The notes beneath the pieces are model-generated. The model did not search any database. It was given only the letters and a program-made list of their open reading frames with translations, and was not told the DNA's origin. Shown here piece by piece: positions 37,013 through 50,474 of a DNA stretch of 64,000 bases (the stretch's first letter is position 1; every line of letters begins with the position of its first letter). The DNA is from Eremophila alpestris peregrina (Eukaryota; Chordata; Aves; Passeriformes; Alaudidae): assembly GCA_009792885.1 (NCBI GenBank), contig WMCF01000012.1, forward strand, positions 12,141,447 to 12,205,446. Direction: 5' to 3'. The translations under genes were made by a program, and so were the position numbers.

Positions 37013-40000
37013 TTTCACTGATTGTATTAGTTTTGTGTAGGTCACACAAATGAATTGTGCTTTGCCACGTACAAATCCACACGATTTTTAGAGTTGTGAT
37101 AATTTGGAAGCATTACAGTAGTAAAGCCCTTGAGGTTTGGATTTTGGCTTTGGGGGGTTTATTGGTGGTTGGGTTTTTTGTTTGTTGGTTCATTGCTTTT
37201 CTGCTTTGTTTGTTTGTTTGTTTTGCTCTTCTTCCCAATTCAAAGAAGATAAAACAACAAAATTTTAGAAGATAAAGGATACATATAGTGGCCAAGGAAA
37301 TGGTGATTGGTGTCATGGTGAGGGCTCCTTGAATGCTATATTGATGTTAAAACCAACAGACATTCAACTATTTAAACTTTTTTTTTCTTTGTGAGGTTTG
37401 GAGTAAGCTATACTATGAAACAGTGAAAGTCTCAGTCTCACACTGTCACTAGATATCAGCATGTGAAATTAAGATGGAATAAGAGGAGAGGGACGCCTGT
37501 GGTAGAATCTACCCAAAAAAAGAAAATGCTGATGGAAAAAAGATGCAGCAAACCAAAAACCATTGTATTGTCTCAGATTACAAAGACCATTACCACTGAC
37601 TTTCACTCTTGATGTCAGCAAAAGCCATTGAAATAAAGCTGAAATCAGGACTTTGCTTTTATTAAGACCATGCGAAATGCGATTAACTATACAATAGGGA
37701 ACTCTCTGAGTTTACTAGCTTTCTTTGAAAATCATTCCTTTAGACCTGTTTGCTTGACAAAGAACGTTTGGGAATGGCATGGATCACTGAAGTATGTTAT
37801 CAGGATACCTAGTTGTTTGTAGTTATTCACCTCTTTAGATAACCACAATTATTCAGAATTGTTTAGATTGGTCATGCAGTAACTTACTCAGTAAACAGAT
37901 GATGAATATGCTGATGCCAGATAACAAAATCAATCAACCAAGCAAAATAAGTCTCAATATTGTTATCACAATGTTATTTCTTTCCTTTAACCCTTGATAG
38001 TCTGAAAATCTCTAAACAAAGATGTAGTCTCCTATAGGTTAAAACAAAAATTTGGTGTTCTTAAATCTAACTGCTACTTTCTAAGCTCTGTCTAATTATG
38101 TGTTATTTTTCAGGGGGATTGATAATTACAGATTTTCAATCAAAGTCATAGAAAACAAGCCCCTAAAACTCACAAGACAAAATAGTTCAGGCATTGGTGA
38201 GTTATACTGCTACTTTATGAGTGGGATTAAAAAAATTATAAATTTAATTATAAATTAAAAATAAGATATCAGTCACTCCCACTGGAAATCATAAAATAAC
38301 AGTTAACATACATATTGCATTTTAATAAAGCTATGAGCTATGGATATTTTGTTGCTGAATTTAAAATCCTATGTTAAACTGGCATACATAATCTATCAGG
38401 AGTTTTATGGGTGGATGAAAGGTTTTTGTTAACATCAATCCTGACTTCATCTGTATTAGTTTAAAAATTATTAGATACATTGCCTGATGTGAAGTAAAAT
38501 CTTTAATCATCTCGTGTTCAAAACTTCTAACTTGTAATTTACAAACTTCCAACTTTTTAACCTAATATCAAATAGAAAAAATATTTTAACTTCAAAATTA
38601 TCCCTGAGAAGTATGTGTGTATACACATATATTCATATTAGTACATATCAAAATACATATATGTGCTTCTATTTATGTAAGCATAGGATATATTAAATTT
38701 GTACATATGAAATAATATACCATGCTAGTTAGAGTATCTTCCGTAAAAATTAGTACTTTTCACATTTTTTTTTTCTCCTACTGGAATTGTTTTTTGAATA
38801 CAAATAATGAGTATAGTGAAAAAAACTTAAAGATATATCAATATAATGGAATGTATTTTTTTCTAGTCTAGGGTGACTGAAAAGTCCATGAAAAAGGTGT
38901 AAAATCCCTTCTTCTGTCCAAGTGTAAATTTACACCACATTTGGATTGGCAACAAACCCACCAATTTATTTGACTGCATGTGAGAGGAGATGGGAGAAAT
39001 GTGCACTAGTTAGTTTCTCCTTACAAACCACTCATCACAGTTCTGAGCTGCCAGAATATTCAGTCATTTACTGGGCAATTTCTGAATCTGTTTCTAACCC
39101 TTTTAAAGAAGCATAAATCTAAGGAGGGAGGTGCAATGCAATACATGATGCCTCTGAGAACTCAGCTTAGCTGAAGGAAGGTCATGTTAGAGACAGTCAG
39201 TGTTAGGGATTTCAATTTATGTGGGGAGAGGAGGTGCTATACTGAGCATTTTGCTGTGGTAGCTCTAGGTAACAATGAGGCACTCAGCACTTTCCCAATG
39301 ATAGCTGTCAATGGGCAGGCAAGACCCTGAGACCCCCTGTGCACATTAAACAATCCAGACTGAAGAATTTCACAAGTTTTTGAGGATCAGGTTCCTTTCT
39401 TGATATTATAAATTCCTACATTTGAAGCACAGATTGCCCTTTGGGAATAGACCATGGACTAAAGTGAGGCTGTTTCAAGTGAGGAGCATTTCTCTTGAGT
39501 TGTCAGAATTCAAGATTAAGTTGTGCTTATGTCTTAAAGATTGCAAAATGTGGCCCATCCTTTCTAGAAGAGATGAGAAAGGTCACAGCACGTCTGTATC
39601 TAGCTGCCATCACATACTATCTTCTTGAATATGTGTTTTAGTCATTGATACATATCAGTTGATTTACTTAAAATATTATGAGCAAAGACTCAGTACAAAT
39701 GTATGTCAATATGTTTATACATCAAATGTGTCTACATGAAAATATAATTTAAAACCTGTATCCTGACCAGTTACAAATATTTCTTTCAGTATTGTATTGA
39801 GAAAAATACCTGTAATTATACCTGTCTCTAAAGAGGAAGATAAAACTTTAAGAGATAATAATGTATAATCATGAGATTTTGCTGAAAAGATAAAAGAAAC
39901 AAAAAGATTAAAAACTTAAAATTGAGAAGGGAAATCTCAGTTCAAATTGGACAAGATTTTGTGGGACTCCCAATGTGAATAATTGAAAACCATTTAAAAG

Positions 40001-43000
40001 CCAGCCCCTGCACATTTTTATCTTAATTGGACACAAGCTAGGTAAATTTTAATCCGAAATCACCCTGACTTCATATAACCATAATAAAGAATGATTGTTT
40101 CTGAGATATAACGTGACTGATAGCACATTTTATGTAATATTTTCCTTTTAGTTATTCATGCATTATTGAAGAAAATTTATGAGCATCCTTCCAGTTGAAA
40201 GCAAGGAATGATTCATTAGTTCTGGAAGGTGAAGTGGAAAACTTCCTTGGAAGGAAACAGTCTTAAGGTCTATTTCTTAGCAGTTTCAGAAATATAGCTC
40301 ATATCATTGAGCTATGTGATTTCTGCTATAATGATCTGAACTAATATATAAATTTTCAAGGCAATATATTTAATACATACGTGTCTTCACTTAGAGCTAG
40401 ATTCAAACCCATAACTTGGTTTTGGTAAACAAATATTAAAAAAACATTTAAAACCTTTCTTATTTCCTGGCCCATACTTGACTTGCATTAGCAATTAAGG
40501 CCCAAAAAGATATAGATCTTTAAAAATATATCCCTTACGCTCATCCAGTCAACAACATATATTTGGTGTAATGCTTTGCTCTGTTATTTCCCTTGCTGTA
40601 GCATTTGCTCTACACTTATGAAAATGCAGTCAAAAATTTTTGAAAGAACCTTCCCACTTTTACAGCATTTTCTGTTCTGCTGCTTCTCCTAGTCTGCTGG
40701 GGAAAGAGTAGGGCATGTTAGCTGGGATACTTAGGCACTAAATTTGTCCTCCTGTAATCTCTTTGCCTTCTTGCTCAACTCCTACTTTCTGATGAGAAGG
40801 TCTCAATTTAAATTTCTACTTTTCTGTGTCTATGCACTAATTTCTAAATTATGCAGTACTGCTGAGGGTTCTCAGTTCTTCCTATTAGAGACCATTTGCC
40901 ACAAAATATTTAAAATCAAGACATTAATATCCTTAGGGACATTTCGTTCTCCAAAATACTAATTGAAAGGTTTTAAGGTTTGTGAGTGTATACTTATGAA
41001 CATTAAATTGACCAACCTCTTATGTGGCATAAGTATTTCCTAAAAATATGGATGATCTCTTTAATGTGTGAAGCACAATATCCCTGGAGGGGAAGAAAAA
41101 GAAAATTAAATATTGCAGTTTATGATTCATGGATTATACCAACACTTTGTCCATGTTTCTTTTTATTAATGTAAGTCAAATTTTATGATCACAGGTAGTA
41201 ATAGCTTGTGTGTGATTTCTATGTTTCAGCTTAAACACACTGAAAGAGACAGTAATTACCTCTATAATAATCAGTTGCTAAGATAAACTGCCTCTGCAAG
41301 GAGAACATGGCAAGAACAGGGATTCATATTGCTGTGCTGAAGCATGCAGCTTTCTAAGTTTAAAGGAGTGAAAACATGTTTTTTGTCACACCTCTCAGTG
41401 TACAACACAGTTTGGGGAGCATGGCCAGTCATCAAGCAAAGATTGTGTCACTCATGTGACTCTCCTAATGATGCATTGAAGGATGTCTGCCCTGTGCTTG
41501 TGATAATTTGCAGTAAAAGGCACAGAGTCTGGCAAATACAGACTAAATTAGGGATAATTTCTTTTCTAAGCATTTTACACATTGTCCTTTGGAAAGAGGA
41601 ATCAGTGTTCTTGCAGTAAAATTATCATTTTCTCTAACTAAAAAGCTGATCGTTCAAGATCAGTGCAACTAGCTTTCTGGAACTGCATTAATAGAAGTTT
41701 GCATTTATATATGTTGTCCCTCAAGCTGCTTGGAACATGTTGCCTAATTTCAAGGGAAAAAAGATAAGGAGCTATTTTCTCCCATAAAAATCTCATTTAT
41801 TTTTAGTTAGCTGAGGCATGAAAAAAAGAGTTAATATTGAAAATACAAATGTTAATTATTTATTTTTTGTCATAATATTTTGAAATCAGAATGGCAGTGC
41901 AAATGTGATAATCTGATTTATTACAGTTGGTTCAGGGTCAAAAATATTTCTGATCAAATTAGTGGATAATGCATTTAGAAGATAAAATCTTATACTTTCA
42001 TTTTACTTTGCAAATTATAGCTACTTTTCCCACATTCTCCTAATCTGTTGCAATTAAATTTTAACAACTAATCGACAAAAACAGAGTCATTGCATTATTT
42101 GTTCAGTTTCTCTGGATTAAAGAAAAAAACTGTAACTGAGAAGACAAGAGTTTAGTGCGAGTCAAACTATAGTGCTAACAGCCTGAGAATTATTTCTTTA
42201 GTAATGATACCAAGAGTTGCAGTCAACATTTTTCAATTATTGCAACTCATTTATACTTTATAAATTTCTCTGGGTTCTAATGTCATTGGGCAATCAGTCT
42301 TTTTCAGGAAGAAGCTGGGGATGAAGAGAGTAAGATCAGTGCATTTCAGAAATGTGAGTTCTCTGTTGGGGGCCAGTGACACTGGTGGGGTGTCTTCTTC
42401 CTCCTCTTTTTGGGATCACCTTGTGTTTTCCAACACGATGCTTTACTGGGCATTTCTTCAATGGTTCCCAGTTCCACATTATAGTCAAATTTTCTTGTGA
42501 AGGAGACTTATTCTTTTGGATTTTTTCTTACATTTAAAATTGGTTGCACACATATCCAAAGGTTATTCTCCTTTAATAAACCACTAATTACCATCTGTGC
42601 CTCGTGTTTATAGACCTGCTGTTTCTGCTAACATTTCCGAAACCTCGGCTTTCAGCTTATGCTCGTACTTTGATGTCTCTGTTACCATGCCTTTTCTCTC
42701 CAACAACCCCAAGATGTGGCTCTTCAGTGAACAGTCTCAATATAAAAACTTCTATGACAATCCTGTTTAAATTTGGTAAATTGGCAGCTAATATATCTTG
42801 GATTTATAATACCTTTATTTCAGAATAATTCTTTTTTATTACAGATTAACACTGGAGAACAGATTTTACCTTAAGATATACTGTTGTTGTTATTATGCTG
42901 ACTGAAATTTAATTCAGAGTCTTATTACACATTTAGCATTTACTGTCTGATAAAGTGTCAATCTCATTTAAGATTGTTCTATTAGTCAGCATATTTTAAA

Positions 43001-43025
43001 AAAACTTTAAACACCAAAACCAAAC
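37013..43025. other. About 6 kb of unique AT-rich DNA, no gene seen
   Basis: No exon or RNA gene is recognised. Low-complexity spots are a T/G-rich patch with TTTG repeats (37140-37226), an AT-rich inverted-looking block (38229-38262) and alternating TA/CATA sequence at 38610-38670. Open frames reach about 91 codons (41344-41619) without any domain. Confidence 0.55.
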
Positions 43026-43080
43026 TGAAGAAAATGAAAGTGCAATTTAAAGCAAATTTTAAAAATAAAAATATTAATAT

Positions 43081-43118
<38 letters not shown>
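43081..43118. repeat. Poly-T tract, left copy
   Basis: A nearly uninterrupted T run followed by T-rich sequence to about 43160. It is probably the same tract as the T run at about 43322-43349 in the right copy, read with sequencing error or slippage. Confidence 0.9.
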
Positions 43119-43120
<2 letters not shown>

Positions 43121-43196
43121 TTTTTTTTCTTTTTCTTGGTCTTTTTTATTATTTTTTTTGTTCTTTTGAAGCATCAAGGTTTCAATATTTCTATCT

Positions 43197-43270
43197 NNNN
43201 NNNNNNNNNNNNNNNNNNNNNNNNNNNNNNNNNNNNNNNNNNNNNNNNNNNNNNNNNNNNNNNNNNNNNN
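43197..43270. other. Assembly gap (74 N)
   Basis: A run of 74 undetermined bases. It is flanked by two copies of the same sequence, so the gap probably reflects a failed merge rather than missing DNA. Confidence 0.99.
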
Positions 43271-43322
43271 TGAAGAAAATGAAAGTGCAATTTAAAGCAA
43301 ATTTAAAAAAAAAAAAATTAAA

Positions 43323-43353
<31 letters not shown>

Positions 43354-43440
43354 GTGAGATCAGAGGTCCTGTCAGAATCTTGGTCCAGCTCAGGAATATT
43401 TTAGTTCTTTTGAAGCATCAAGGTTTCAATATTTCTATCT

Positions 43441-45484
43441 TTGACCTAAAAGAAATATGAAAATATATTTCTCAGATCACCATCAAGTTAAGTGTTTAAA
43501 AAAGTATTGCTTTTTTCAGTGTTCATATCCTATGCAGAGCGAAGGATTTGAGATATGCAGAGCAAATTTAATCTAACTTGTTTTATGTGCAGTCAGAAGA
43601 AAAGCATGAAGAAAAGGTCCCAGAGCATTTATTAAAAACATAGGAACACCCCCCAGCTTTAAAAAACCCCCAACATTATTTTTGCACTGATTTAAATATC
43701 TTTCTACTGATCTACATTAAATTTCTCTTCACTCTTAAAGGCGATAGTCAGATTCTTTAGTTATTTCCCATGTTTGTGTATAATTTATTTCTGTTTGTAA
43801 CTCACAGCATGTTTCTTTTCTCTTTATATAATCCTAACTATCTAAATTTTCACTAACCTACATGTAATCTTGCCTAGACAATAATTTCACATTAATTAAT
43901 GCTAATATATGCATATGCAGAACTTGAATTTAGAGGGATTTAACTGTTATACTAATTATATGGGATTTGGATCCTAAATCATGAACAGTTCACATTCTGT
44001 ACTTAGATTATTTGCATATCATGTCTATGTAAATGCTGTGGGTTTAGAACAGCCCAGTCTAACACAAAAAAGGGCTAAGACTTTTTTAAATAAGGTGACT
44101 TCTTCCTTCTTTAAATAAAAAAATTATAATTATTATAATTATTATTCTTGCTTAATCATATGAAAATATTAATGTCATTTAGTGTTAATAATATGGGCTC
44201 AGTAGACTCACATAATTGCCTTAGTCACAGCTTTTTACCCCCGGAGGTAATTAAAATTGGCTTGGTTGTAATTTGCTCACAATAGTAAGATTCAACCTGG
44301 AGCAGATTAGAAGAGTCCTCTTTTAAATACAACACAACTGTCACAGACATGAATTAAATTTAAATATAGGTTTCCACATTGTCTAGATATTGTGTGGCTA
44401 ATTTGTTCTTTGATTGGTGCATGGGATGACCAGTTATTAAAAAATCTTGTCCATATGCCTGGATTTAAAGTTTATATTATAAGTTAACTTGTAAAGTAAA
44501 TGAGGAAAGGACTTTTCAGACTGAATAAAAGGTGTCTGTTTGATCTACTCTGTGAAGCTGCAAGCATCAACTACCATTAGCAATTCCTCTTTTGGTGTCT
44601 GAAAAAGCCCTCTTACCCCTGCAGTGGAAACTGAAAGTAAGGACAAAGTCAAAAAATGTTTTGTAGAAAATATAATTTACATTAGCAAAACATTTAAAAT
44701 TAAAATCTTCTCCTGAATTAGAACACAAGACTATTAACCATTGTACTGTTTTAATGAAACCACACACATAAAAATTTTAAAATGAAGCTATCATATGGCA
44801 TTTTTTTAAATTCTATCATAGTTACATGCTTTGGCACAACTAAAAAACAAAGAAATTTGCCTTCTAATTTGTCTGGAATCCTTTGCTGATTTGTGGGAAA
44901 CCTTAATTTTTCATAGGAGGGAGTGAACTCTACTATATTTCAGTGGCAGGATTTATGTAATTTAGTGTGGGACTCAAATGAAGCAGCATCTGCACAAAAA
45001 CCAGAATACGCACATTTTGCATTTGTTCATTACTTAGTGCATACCAAAGTCTTGAAGAATATTATTAAATATCTGTAATTTCATAAAAGTTGTCATCAGT
45101 AACAAGTCCAATACTATATTTAATTTTATCATTCTCAACAAGAGAAAAAAAATAAGATATCATGCATTCATTTAAGTGCTATAAATTCAGACTAACTCAT
45201 ACTTTATCTCTCTTTCATAAATGAGCTAGATAATAACATATTTAAAATGAAAAATTACTCTAAAACTGTAAATAAGGAAATTATGGACGTGCTGAAGAAT
45301 TAAGCCAGGAAAGACAGCTGTAAATGTAGTTCCTTCATTTTTCTGAATGATCAAAGAAGCATAATTTTTTATTTTCATAATCATGGAAAGATTTATGTCA
45401 AAAAATCTAGGTGTAGCTGAGCTATACAATGACAAATGGAATATTTCCATTGTGACTAACCTGTAAAAAGAAATGCCGGAAATC
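43441..45484. other. Unique AT-rich DNA, no gene seen
   Basis: About 2 kb with no recognised gene. An AT-rich block of TTATAATTATTATAATTATT type lies at 44120-44150. Open frames stay below about 95 codons. Confidence 0.55.
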
Positions 45485-46541
45485 CTGCAAAGCATTTGAC
45501 ACTGTCTCACGCAACATCCTTGTTTCTAAACTGGAGACATTGATTTAATGGGTAGACCAATCATCAGTGGATAAAATACTGCCTGGATCACCAAAAGGTT
45601 GTGGTCAACAAGTCAATATCCAACTGAAGAGCAGTGACCAGTGATGTTCTTCATCAGTATAGGGACCAGCATCTTTTAATATCTCTGCTGTCAACATGGG
45701 ATTGAAGGTGCAAGTTTGACACCAAGATGTTTAGCACTGTTAGAGTGCTGGAGGGCAGTGATGTCATCCAGGCCTTGACAGACTTAAGAGGTGGGCTTGT
45801 ATGAAACTCATGAAGTTCATCAAGACCAAGTGCAAAGTCCTCTATGTGAGTTGGGGCAAACCCAAGCACAAATAAAGATTGGGTGAGGAATGGATCGAGA
45901 ACTGCCCTGGGAAGAAGAATTTGGCCGTGTTCATGAACAAGAAGTTCCACATCACCCAGCAATGTGAGCTCACAGCCTAGAAAGCCAATTGCATCCTGAG
46001 CTGAATGAAGGGGAAAACGGCCAGCAGGTCAGGGGAGGAGATTCTGCTCCTCTACTCCACTGTTCTTAGACTCCCACCTGGAGTCCAGCCCTAGAGCCCT
46101 CAACATAAGATATCAATCTGTTGGAGTGAGTGCCTAGAAGAGCCACTAAGATCACCCCTTCTATCAAAATGGGTTAAGACAACTGAAGTTCTTCACCATA
46201 GAGAAGAGAAGGTTTTGGGAAGACCTTATAACAGCCTTTCCAGTACCTAATGAGGGATTGTAACAAGGTTGGAGAGGGACTTTTCACAAGGGCAAGTAGT
46301 CATATGACAAAACAGAATGGTATTAGGGAGAGGAGGTTTAGATTGGATACAAGAGCTTCTTTTCTGTGGCAGTGGTGAGGAACTGGAGCAGGCTGACCAG
46401 TAAGTTTGTAAGCTCTCCACTCTTGAAGGTGTTGAAGACTAGGCTGAATGGGACTCTGAGAAATCTGGTCTAGTGGAAGGGAGGTTGGAACAAGACGATC
46501 TTTAACGCCCTTTCCAAGCCAAGTCATTCTATGATTCTAAA
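45485..46541 (+). mobile_element. CR1 LINE, 3' third (~1.06 kb), pseudogenised
   Basis: The copy starts inside the reverse-transcriptase region. From 45489 the frame reads KAFDTVSRNILVSKLETLI and then meets a stop. Later CR1 ORF2 blocks are recognisable at DNA level: 'aagttcatcaagaccaagtgcaaagtcct' at 45812, the 'ctcctctactccactgttcttag' block near 46045, and 'tagattggatacaagagcttctttt' near 46340. The 3' end is 'ccaagccaagtcattctatgattcta', a classic CR1 terminus. Stops and frameshifts break the coding part. The 102-codon minus frame at 45654-45962 is an antisense shadow. The copy lies in the same orientation as three more CR1 pieces over the next 6 kb. Confidence 0.95.
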
Positions 46542-46584
46542 ACTCCCTAAACTTTCTCATTAAGGGAAAGAAAAGGGGGAAAGC

Positions 46585-46865
46585 ATTTGTACGTGTACAT
46601 ATCTACTTGTACATATGATCCTACTGGTTCCTGGAACCTAGGTGACCGATGTGTACACATACATACCCATATACTTGCATATATAAACATATATATATAT
46701 ACATATATATATATATTTATATATGAAAACATATATGGACATTGTAATAAAAATTGCACATACATGTTTATGTACAGATATATATATATACAGAAGTGTG
46801 TGCATATGTATGTACTTATGTGCATTGTATCTGTATGTACATATCATTTTGTATGTACACACATT
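46585..46865. repeat. Degenerate TA / TGTA / CATA-rich simple repeat
   Basis: Alternating purine-pyrimidine sequence directly follows the CR1 3' end, with TA runs at about 46689-46717 and 46779-46790 and many GTACATA-like words. The open frames of 60-109 codons across it, rich in Tyr, Ile, His and Cys, are by-products of the repeat. CR1 insertions are often flanked by simple sequence, but causation is not shown. Confidence 0.9.
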
Positions 46866-49800
46866 GCCTTAATTCTCTCTTTTTTCAGGCTAAGACACTT
46901 ATTATTTCATTACTAATTTTACTGTTTAGTGAAGAGACTTAATTATTGTATGTCTAAGAACTCAAATCTCATTTCCCATAGTTATCTTTGGTTAGGTGGT
47001 TTTGGGGTTTGTTGTTTTCTTTTTTTCATTTTGTTCTTGTTGCTTTAAATTCCATTTTGTTTTACAACTGTAGTGTAACTATGTTTTGCTTCACAAGCTT
47101 TTGTGAAATATCTTTAATTTAACACGTTTTGCATTACTGTTCATTGGCATATACTATTTGGAAACCTCTTTATTTTTTCTCAGGATAAAATTGAATACCT
47201 AATTAAAAATACATACAGTAAAATCTATTGTTGCAGAGCTTCAAGATCTGGTATCTTGGTTTTTTAGTCTTTTCCTCCCCTCTAATACTTCTTCGTGCAG
47301 TCATAGTGATATGGTGAGTTATCTATATGGTGAGTTAGCACAAAAGCTTGTTCCTGCTTGCTCCCAGACCATTTTTTGAGACTTCAACTGATCATTAATA
47401 TGATCACATTTTCTTCTTTTCAAGTTTTGGATAATAGGTTTAAGGGCAAATAAAATAATTTGCAACACTAATGAATGAAATATTGTCTCTAATAGATTAC
47501 ATATGTATGTGCAAGTTACTATGGTGTTCATATATTGGTGGGCCTTCTTTACCTGTTAATTTTTTTCTTCATAGTAGGGTATACACATCTTCTGTCACAT
47601 ATAAGTGTTTAATGTTTAAGTTAATGCCTGTTCACACAGTAAATCTTGATTAAAATCCAGATTTAAATGCATATTACACCCTGAGAGTTCTTATATGGTA
47701 GAAAATAAGGTGTTTCAACTTTACATGCAATTCTACTGACTATATATGTATTCAATAAGCAGGTATCTGAGTCTTAAATTTGGACCTGGTGGAGACTTCT
47801 CTGCAGGAAGAAATCTGATATTGAAATTGCAGGAAGTGGGTCTTTATGAAGCTGGTTTTCCACAGTAAATTTACATTTTCCCCAGCATAGGAGTGACGAC
47901 AATTCTTTCTGTAGCAAGAATAGATGAAGACATTTTACCTTTGAGAAACAGGAGTACCTGTGATTGTGAACTGGAAGTACTCTGAATGTACTTTTACCTT
48001 GGTGATTAGCTCTTTCCTCCGCAATATTGAGGAGACAAAATAGCATCCTCCCAAATATCTGATAACTCTGAAACCTTGTGAACTTCAATCAAAATTCAGA
48101 TTTTGTGGAATTAGATGTTTTGCTGACTCCTTTTTTACTGTAGCTCCAACTCGCATTGGTTTTCACACTGGTTTTTAAAAGCTTTCTTAACTTTCTGTAA
48201 GCTCTGTAAAAGAAGTTGCATTGGTCACAGACATTAATGTCAATGAATTTCCACAAGCCAACTACTGAGACACTAACACTTACTGCTAGTGCCAGAAGAC
48301 ACTGATTTTCTCTGTGAGCTTTGAGATCAATATCACCAAAAATATTTGCCAGTTAAATGATGCTAAACAAAGCAGTACACTGCACACTGTTAGGCATCTT
48401 GTTAACTTTAGAGGCATGCTAAACTTGTGATAAACTCAAAAGGAAAACAGTAGAAAGTCACTCATTAAATCTCCATCAAAAACTCTTACTTGAAAGACTA
48501 CAAGATAGGCTTCCTCTTGTTTATTAAGATGCTTGAAGGGATCATTAAGAATAGGATTTCTCCTAAAGGGAGGGATCAATAAGAGTTGGTCTGGCATAAG
48601 ATATAAACTGATTAGACCATGAGTACCTTCTTCATTTGCAAGTGCTTGCTGAGAGCATTATTCACTGTATATGACACCATAGTGACTCCAGAAAATTTTA
48701 CAGGTATAAACACTGAAAATTACCAGTATATCAAGATGGTATTTTTTCTGTCCTGTTCTCAATGCTTCATATATCATTTTTCTTTTCATGAAATGTCCAT
48801 TGTATATAAAAATTATATGTGTACATAAACCTAACCAATAGGTGAAATCAGAAATTTCTCTTTGAAAAGAAATAATCAGGATAGATCAGCTAGTAATTTC
48901 CTACATAAATAAGGTCTACATGAAATCTATTTTCATATAATAATGAAATGGTTCTGTATGAAAAATAAGATTTTCATCAATTTCCAGTGACACAAGTGCT
49001 GCATGTGTACATTAGTAAAAGGGCAAGCTTTCAAATCTCTCTGATATTCAGCATAGTTTTGCCTTCCCCTTCCATTACCAACTCCTCACCATCCAAAGGG
49101 TATTTGAAAAAAAGTAAGAACATTTTGCATTTGACTATCTGTCTGTAGCTTGGAACTAGAGCTAGATAGCTTTTCTGGTTTATTTTCCCAAATAGCTCAG
49201 CCTGACACAGGCGGGAAGCAAAGAAATTTTCACATCAAGTGTTTAAGCTTAGAAAAATTGGAAAGAGTAAGAAACAGGATTTTTCATGGAAAGCATTAAG
49301 TAATTTTAAGATATATATTAGTGACAGTTCTTTCATATTAAAGTGTTTATTTTGTCTCAGACTATATATTTTAAAGTTTCTTCTGAACAGTTTTATCAGA
49401 TGACAGAAAACTTTTGTGTCAGAGAACTGTTATTTCTTTTGAAAAGTTTCATGCTCTATATATATAGCAATCAAAAGCATGGTCCTTTCTACATTTCAAT
49501 GTTCCTTCTAAAGCAAAGATTATGCCAGTGGGCCATATAAACTGAATTTCTTATGGATTTACTGTCAGTGTAACTTCAAAGACTGTTTACATGCAGGTCA
49601 TTGGGTGACACTAAATAACTTTCAAATGGTAGCTAAGAAATATTTTCCTGAGAAAGTACTGCTTTTGGCTATTGGAATGCTCTCCCCTGCCAAAAACATA
49701 CTTATTCGTAACTACTCACACACCTGCTGCAAAAAGACCATAGTGAAGTAGGCAAAATAGAGGTGTAGAAAATCTTGGGCAGATTCTTTGAGTGATTATC

Positions 49801-50014
49801 AGTTTAAATTTGAAATTTTACTAAGATTTTCACAGGTGCTTGTGGTATCCTGGGATGAAAAGCTATGTTCATGTCTGCTCTGGTTTAGCACAGTTGTTTT
49901 TTTGCCATGCATCCTGCACAGGGAAACACATTTTATGCCATCTCAGTCTCCATCAAAAAATGCTCATCTCTTTAGTTTACAAAAAAAAATTTGCATGGAT
50001 GATACATAGTAATC
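46866..50014. other. Unique AT-rich DNA, no gene seen
   Basis: About 3.1 kb without a recognised gene or confident repeat. The longest frame (47774-48088, 104 codons, minus) has no domain. T-rich words near 46995-47060 are low complexity. Confidence 0.55.
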
Positions 50015-50097
50015 TGGTTTTATTGACAAGGTGGTGTTCAGTTGAAGGTTGGAATAGATAATCTTGGAGGTCTTTCCCAACCTAATGATTCTATGAA
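50015..50097 (+). mobile_element. CR1 LINE extreme 3' end (~80 bp)
   Basis: The words 'gttgaaggttggaatagataatcttggaggtctttcccaacctaatgattctatgaat' match the last part of a CR1 3' UTR, including the terminal ATTCTATG repeat. Only this tail is present, a very short 5'-truncated insertion. Confidence 0.85.
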
Positions 50098-50474
50098 TAA
50101 GATCAGTGAATACTCACTGATTGGCCAACATTTTAACTTGCATTATGCACAACCTTGATGAAAACGCTTTACAGCTTATGTAAGTTTCCTTTCAGACTTC
50201 AAGAATAAATCTTCTTGAGGTCAGAGCATACTGATATTATATAGAGTATACTGAGGTCAGAGATACTTGGTATATAATTCAGTTTTGGACACACCCAAAG
50301 AACATCATCAAAACAAAACAGTTTTCCTTCAGTATTTTTAGCAGATTCTTGTTTATTTTTTGCAGAGGGATTGAAATTTAATATTCACTTTTATCATGTT
50401 ACTAGCTTTCTTTTAAACAAAAACATCTTGATTTTATTTGTGACTGATTAGGCTGATTTTCCATTCTATTATTC
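50098..50474. other. Spacer between CR1 fragments
   Basis: AT-rich DNA with a partial internal repeat near 50220-50265, where 'gaggtcagag' and 'atatagagtatactgaggtcagagatact' recur. No gene is seen. Confidence 0.5.

Larger units (their letters stand above)
43026..43440. repeat. Sequence duplicated on both sides of an assembly gap
   Basis: The left copy (43026-43196) and the right copy (43271-43440) begin with the same 34 bases (TGAAGAAAATGAAAGTGCAA and onward) and end with the same 37 bases (GTTCTTTTGAAGCATCAAGG and onward to TCTATCT). Each contains a long T tract. The left copy lacks the unique middle found in the right copy (about 43350-43403), which is replaced by more T-rich sequence. 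The gap lies exactly between them. This looks like one locus assembled twice because of the poly-T tract rather than a biological duplication. Confidence 0.85.

Noticed and set aside
45654..45962. 102-codon minus-strand frame with a protein-like composition.
   Set aside because: It is antisense to the ORF2 remnant of the CR1 copy at 45485-46541.
46547..46942. Overlapping Tyr/Ile/His/Cys-rich frames on both strands.
   Set aside because: They translate the TA/TGTA simple repeat.
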